From: CAYTSA01 sp964440345
Lineage (GTDB): Bacteria; Desulfobacterota; Desulfovibrionia; Desulfovibrionales; Desulfovibrionaceae
Reading direction: 5' to 3'
NCBI GenBank assembly: GCA_964440345.1
Contig: CAYTSA010000009.1
Coordinates: forward strand, 1-64,000
DNA length: 64,000 bases
Below the pieces are notes generated by a model. It was not told where the DNA came from. It did not search any database and saw only the letters and a list, made by a program, of their open reading frames with translations. The position numbers and the translations under genes are program-made. Below, in pieces: positions 63,727 through 64,000 of the stretch (within the stretch, counting starts at the first letter, position 1; each line of letters starts with the position of its first letter).

Positions 63727-64000
63727 ATGAGCTCATTTTCCCTTAAAAGCAAAAAGCATGACCTGGACGACATGACCTTGCCGCTGATGTCGTTGCGGGA
63801 AGTGGTCATGTTTCCGCGCTCCATCGTCCCGCTGTTCGTGGGCCGTGAAGCATCCATAAAAGCCATTGAGGCGTCTCTGGCCAATTACGATAAAAAAATT
63901 CTGCTGGTGGCCCAGCGGGCGCCCGAATTGGAAAAGCCCGAGCCAAAGGACCTGTTCGAGATGGGCGCCGTGGCCAAGGTGTTGCAGATTCTTCGGCTGC
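63727..64000 (+). CDS. lon: ATP-dependent protease Lon, N-terminal fragment (cut by window end)
   Basis: The first 91 residues of a LonA-type protease. The N-terminal domain begins after a short polar leader: LPLMSLREVVMFPRSIVPLFVGREASIKAIE, then KILLVAQRAPE. AGGAGG precedes the ATG. The frame is open to the last base, so the truncation is due to the window, not a mutation. Confidence 0.93.
   Translation, partial: MSSFSLKSKKHDLDDMTLPLMSLREVVMFPRSIVPLFVGREASIKAIEASLANYDKKILLVAQRAPELEKPEPKDLFEMGAVAKVLQILRL

Overview
The window looks like a chromosome segment of a sulfate-reducing bacterium of the Desulfovibrionaceae type. The evidence is an Hmc/Ohc-like transmembrane redox complex with a very heme-rich cytochrome, the gene order argF-argG-argH-tRNA(Leu)-tig-clpP-clpX-lon, and dense two-component and cyclic-di-GMP signalling. 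This placement is inferred from gene content only.

Layout. Positions 1-125 resemble the 5' part of a group II intron, cut by the window edge. 0.2-5.1 kb (minus strand) is a four-gene redox operon: a four-cluster [4Fe-4S] protein with a Tat-like leader, an NrfD-type membrane subunit, a 713-residue multiheme cytochrome (c3-like tetraheme part fused to an octaheme-tetrathionate-reductase-like part, 13 CxxCH in total) and a small membrane protein. The cytochrome frame is interrupted by one in-frame TGA, followed at the right distance by a perfect hairpin with GU in its loop. I read this as a selenocysteine codon with a SECIS element; it is the most striking feature of the window. 5.5-11.8 kb carries housekeeping and accessory genes: treZ, an alpha/beta hydrolase, a DHH phosphoesterase and an MBL-fold/rhodanese protein.

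11.8-26.1 kb is a TonB-dependent uptake island of two minus-strand operons around an AraC-type regulator. The first holds a HypB/UreG-like GTPase, a solitary ABC ATPase, a leaderless binding-protein-like gene, an outer-membrane receptor and a complete NitT/TauT-type ABC importer. The second encodes a Vibrio TonB2/TtpC-type energising complex (DUF3450, TtpC, ExbB, ExbD, TonB, TPR protein). Both operons start next to Fur-box-like palindromes, so iron or another metal chelate is the likely substrate.

26.6-38.5 kb has an EamA transporter, then a signalling cluster (GGDEF-EAL, HDOD, receiver-SpoIIE phosphatase and a 1515-residue hybrid kinase) and two small orphan genes. 38.7-42.5 kb encodes cofactor-independent phosphoglycerate mutase, homoserine dehydrogenase and an AlaC-like aminotransferase. 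42.7-55.7 kb is a second signalling block: receiver-Hpt protein, NtrC-type regulator, a PilZ gene behind a sigma-54-like promoter, a degenerate-EAL/HDOD protein, and an operon pairing two type IV pilus/type II secretion ATPases (both with MshEN-like N-termini) with receiver, GAF and histidine-kinase proteins. 56-64 kb is the arginine and protein quality-control block; lon runs off the end.

Three families of small palindromic repeats or MITE-like elements occur between genes, one of them inserted between clpP and clpX.
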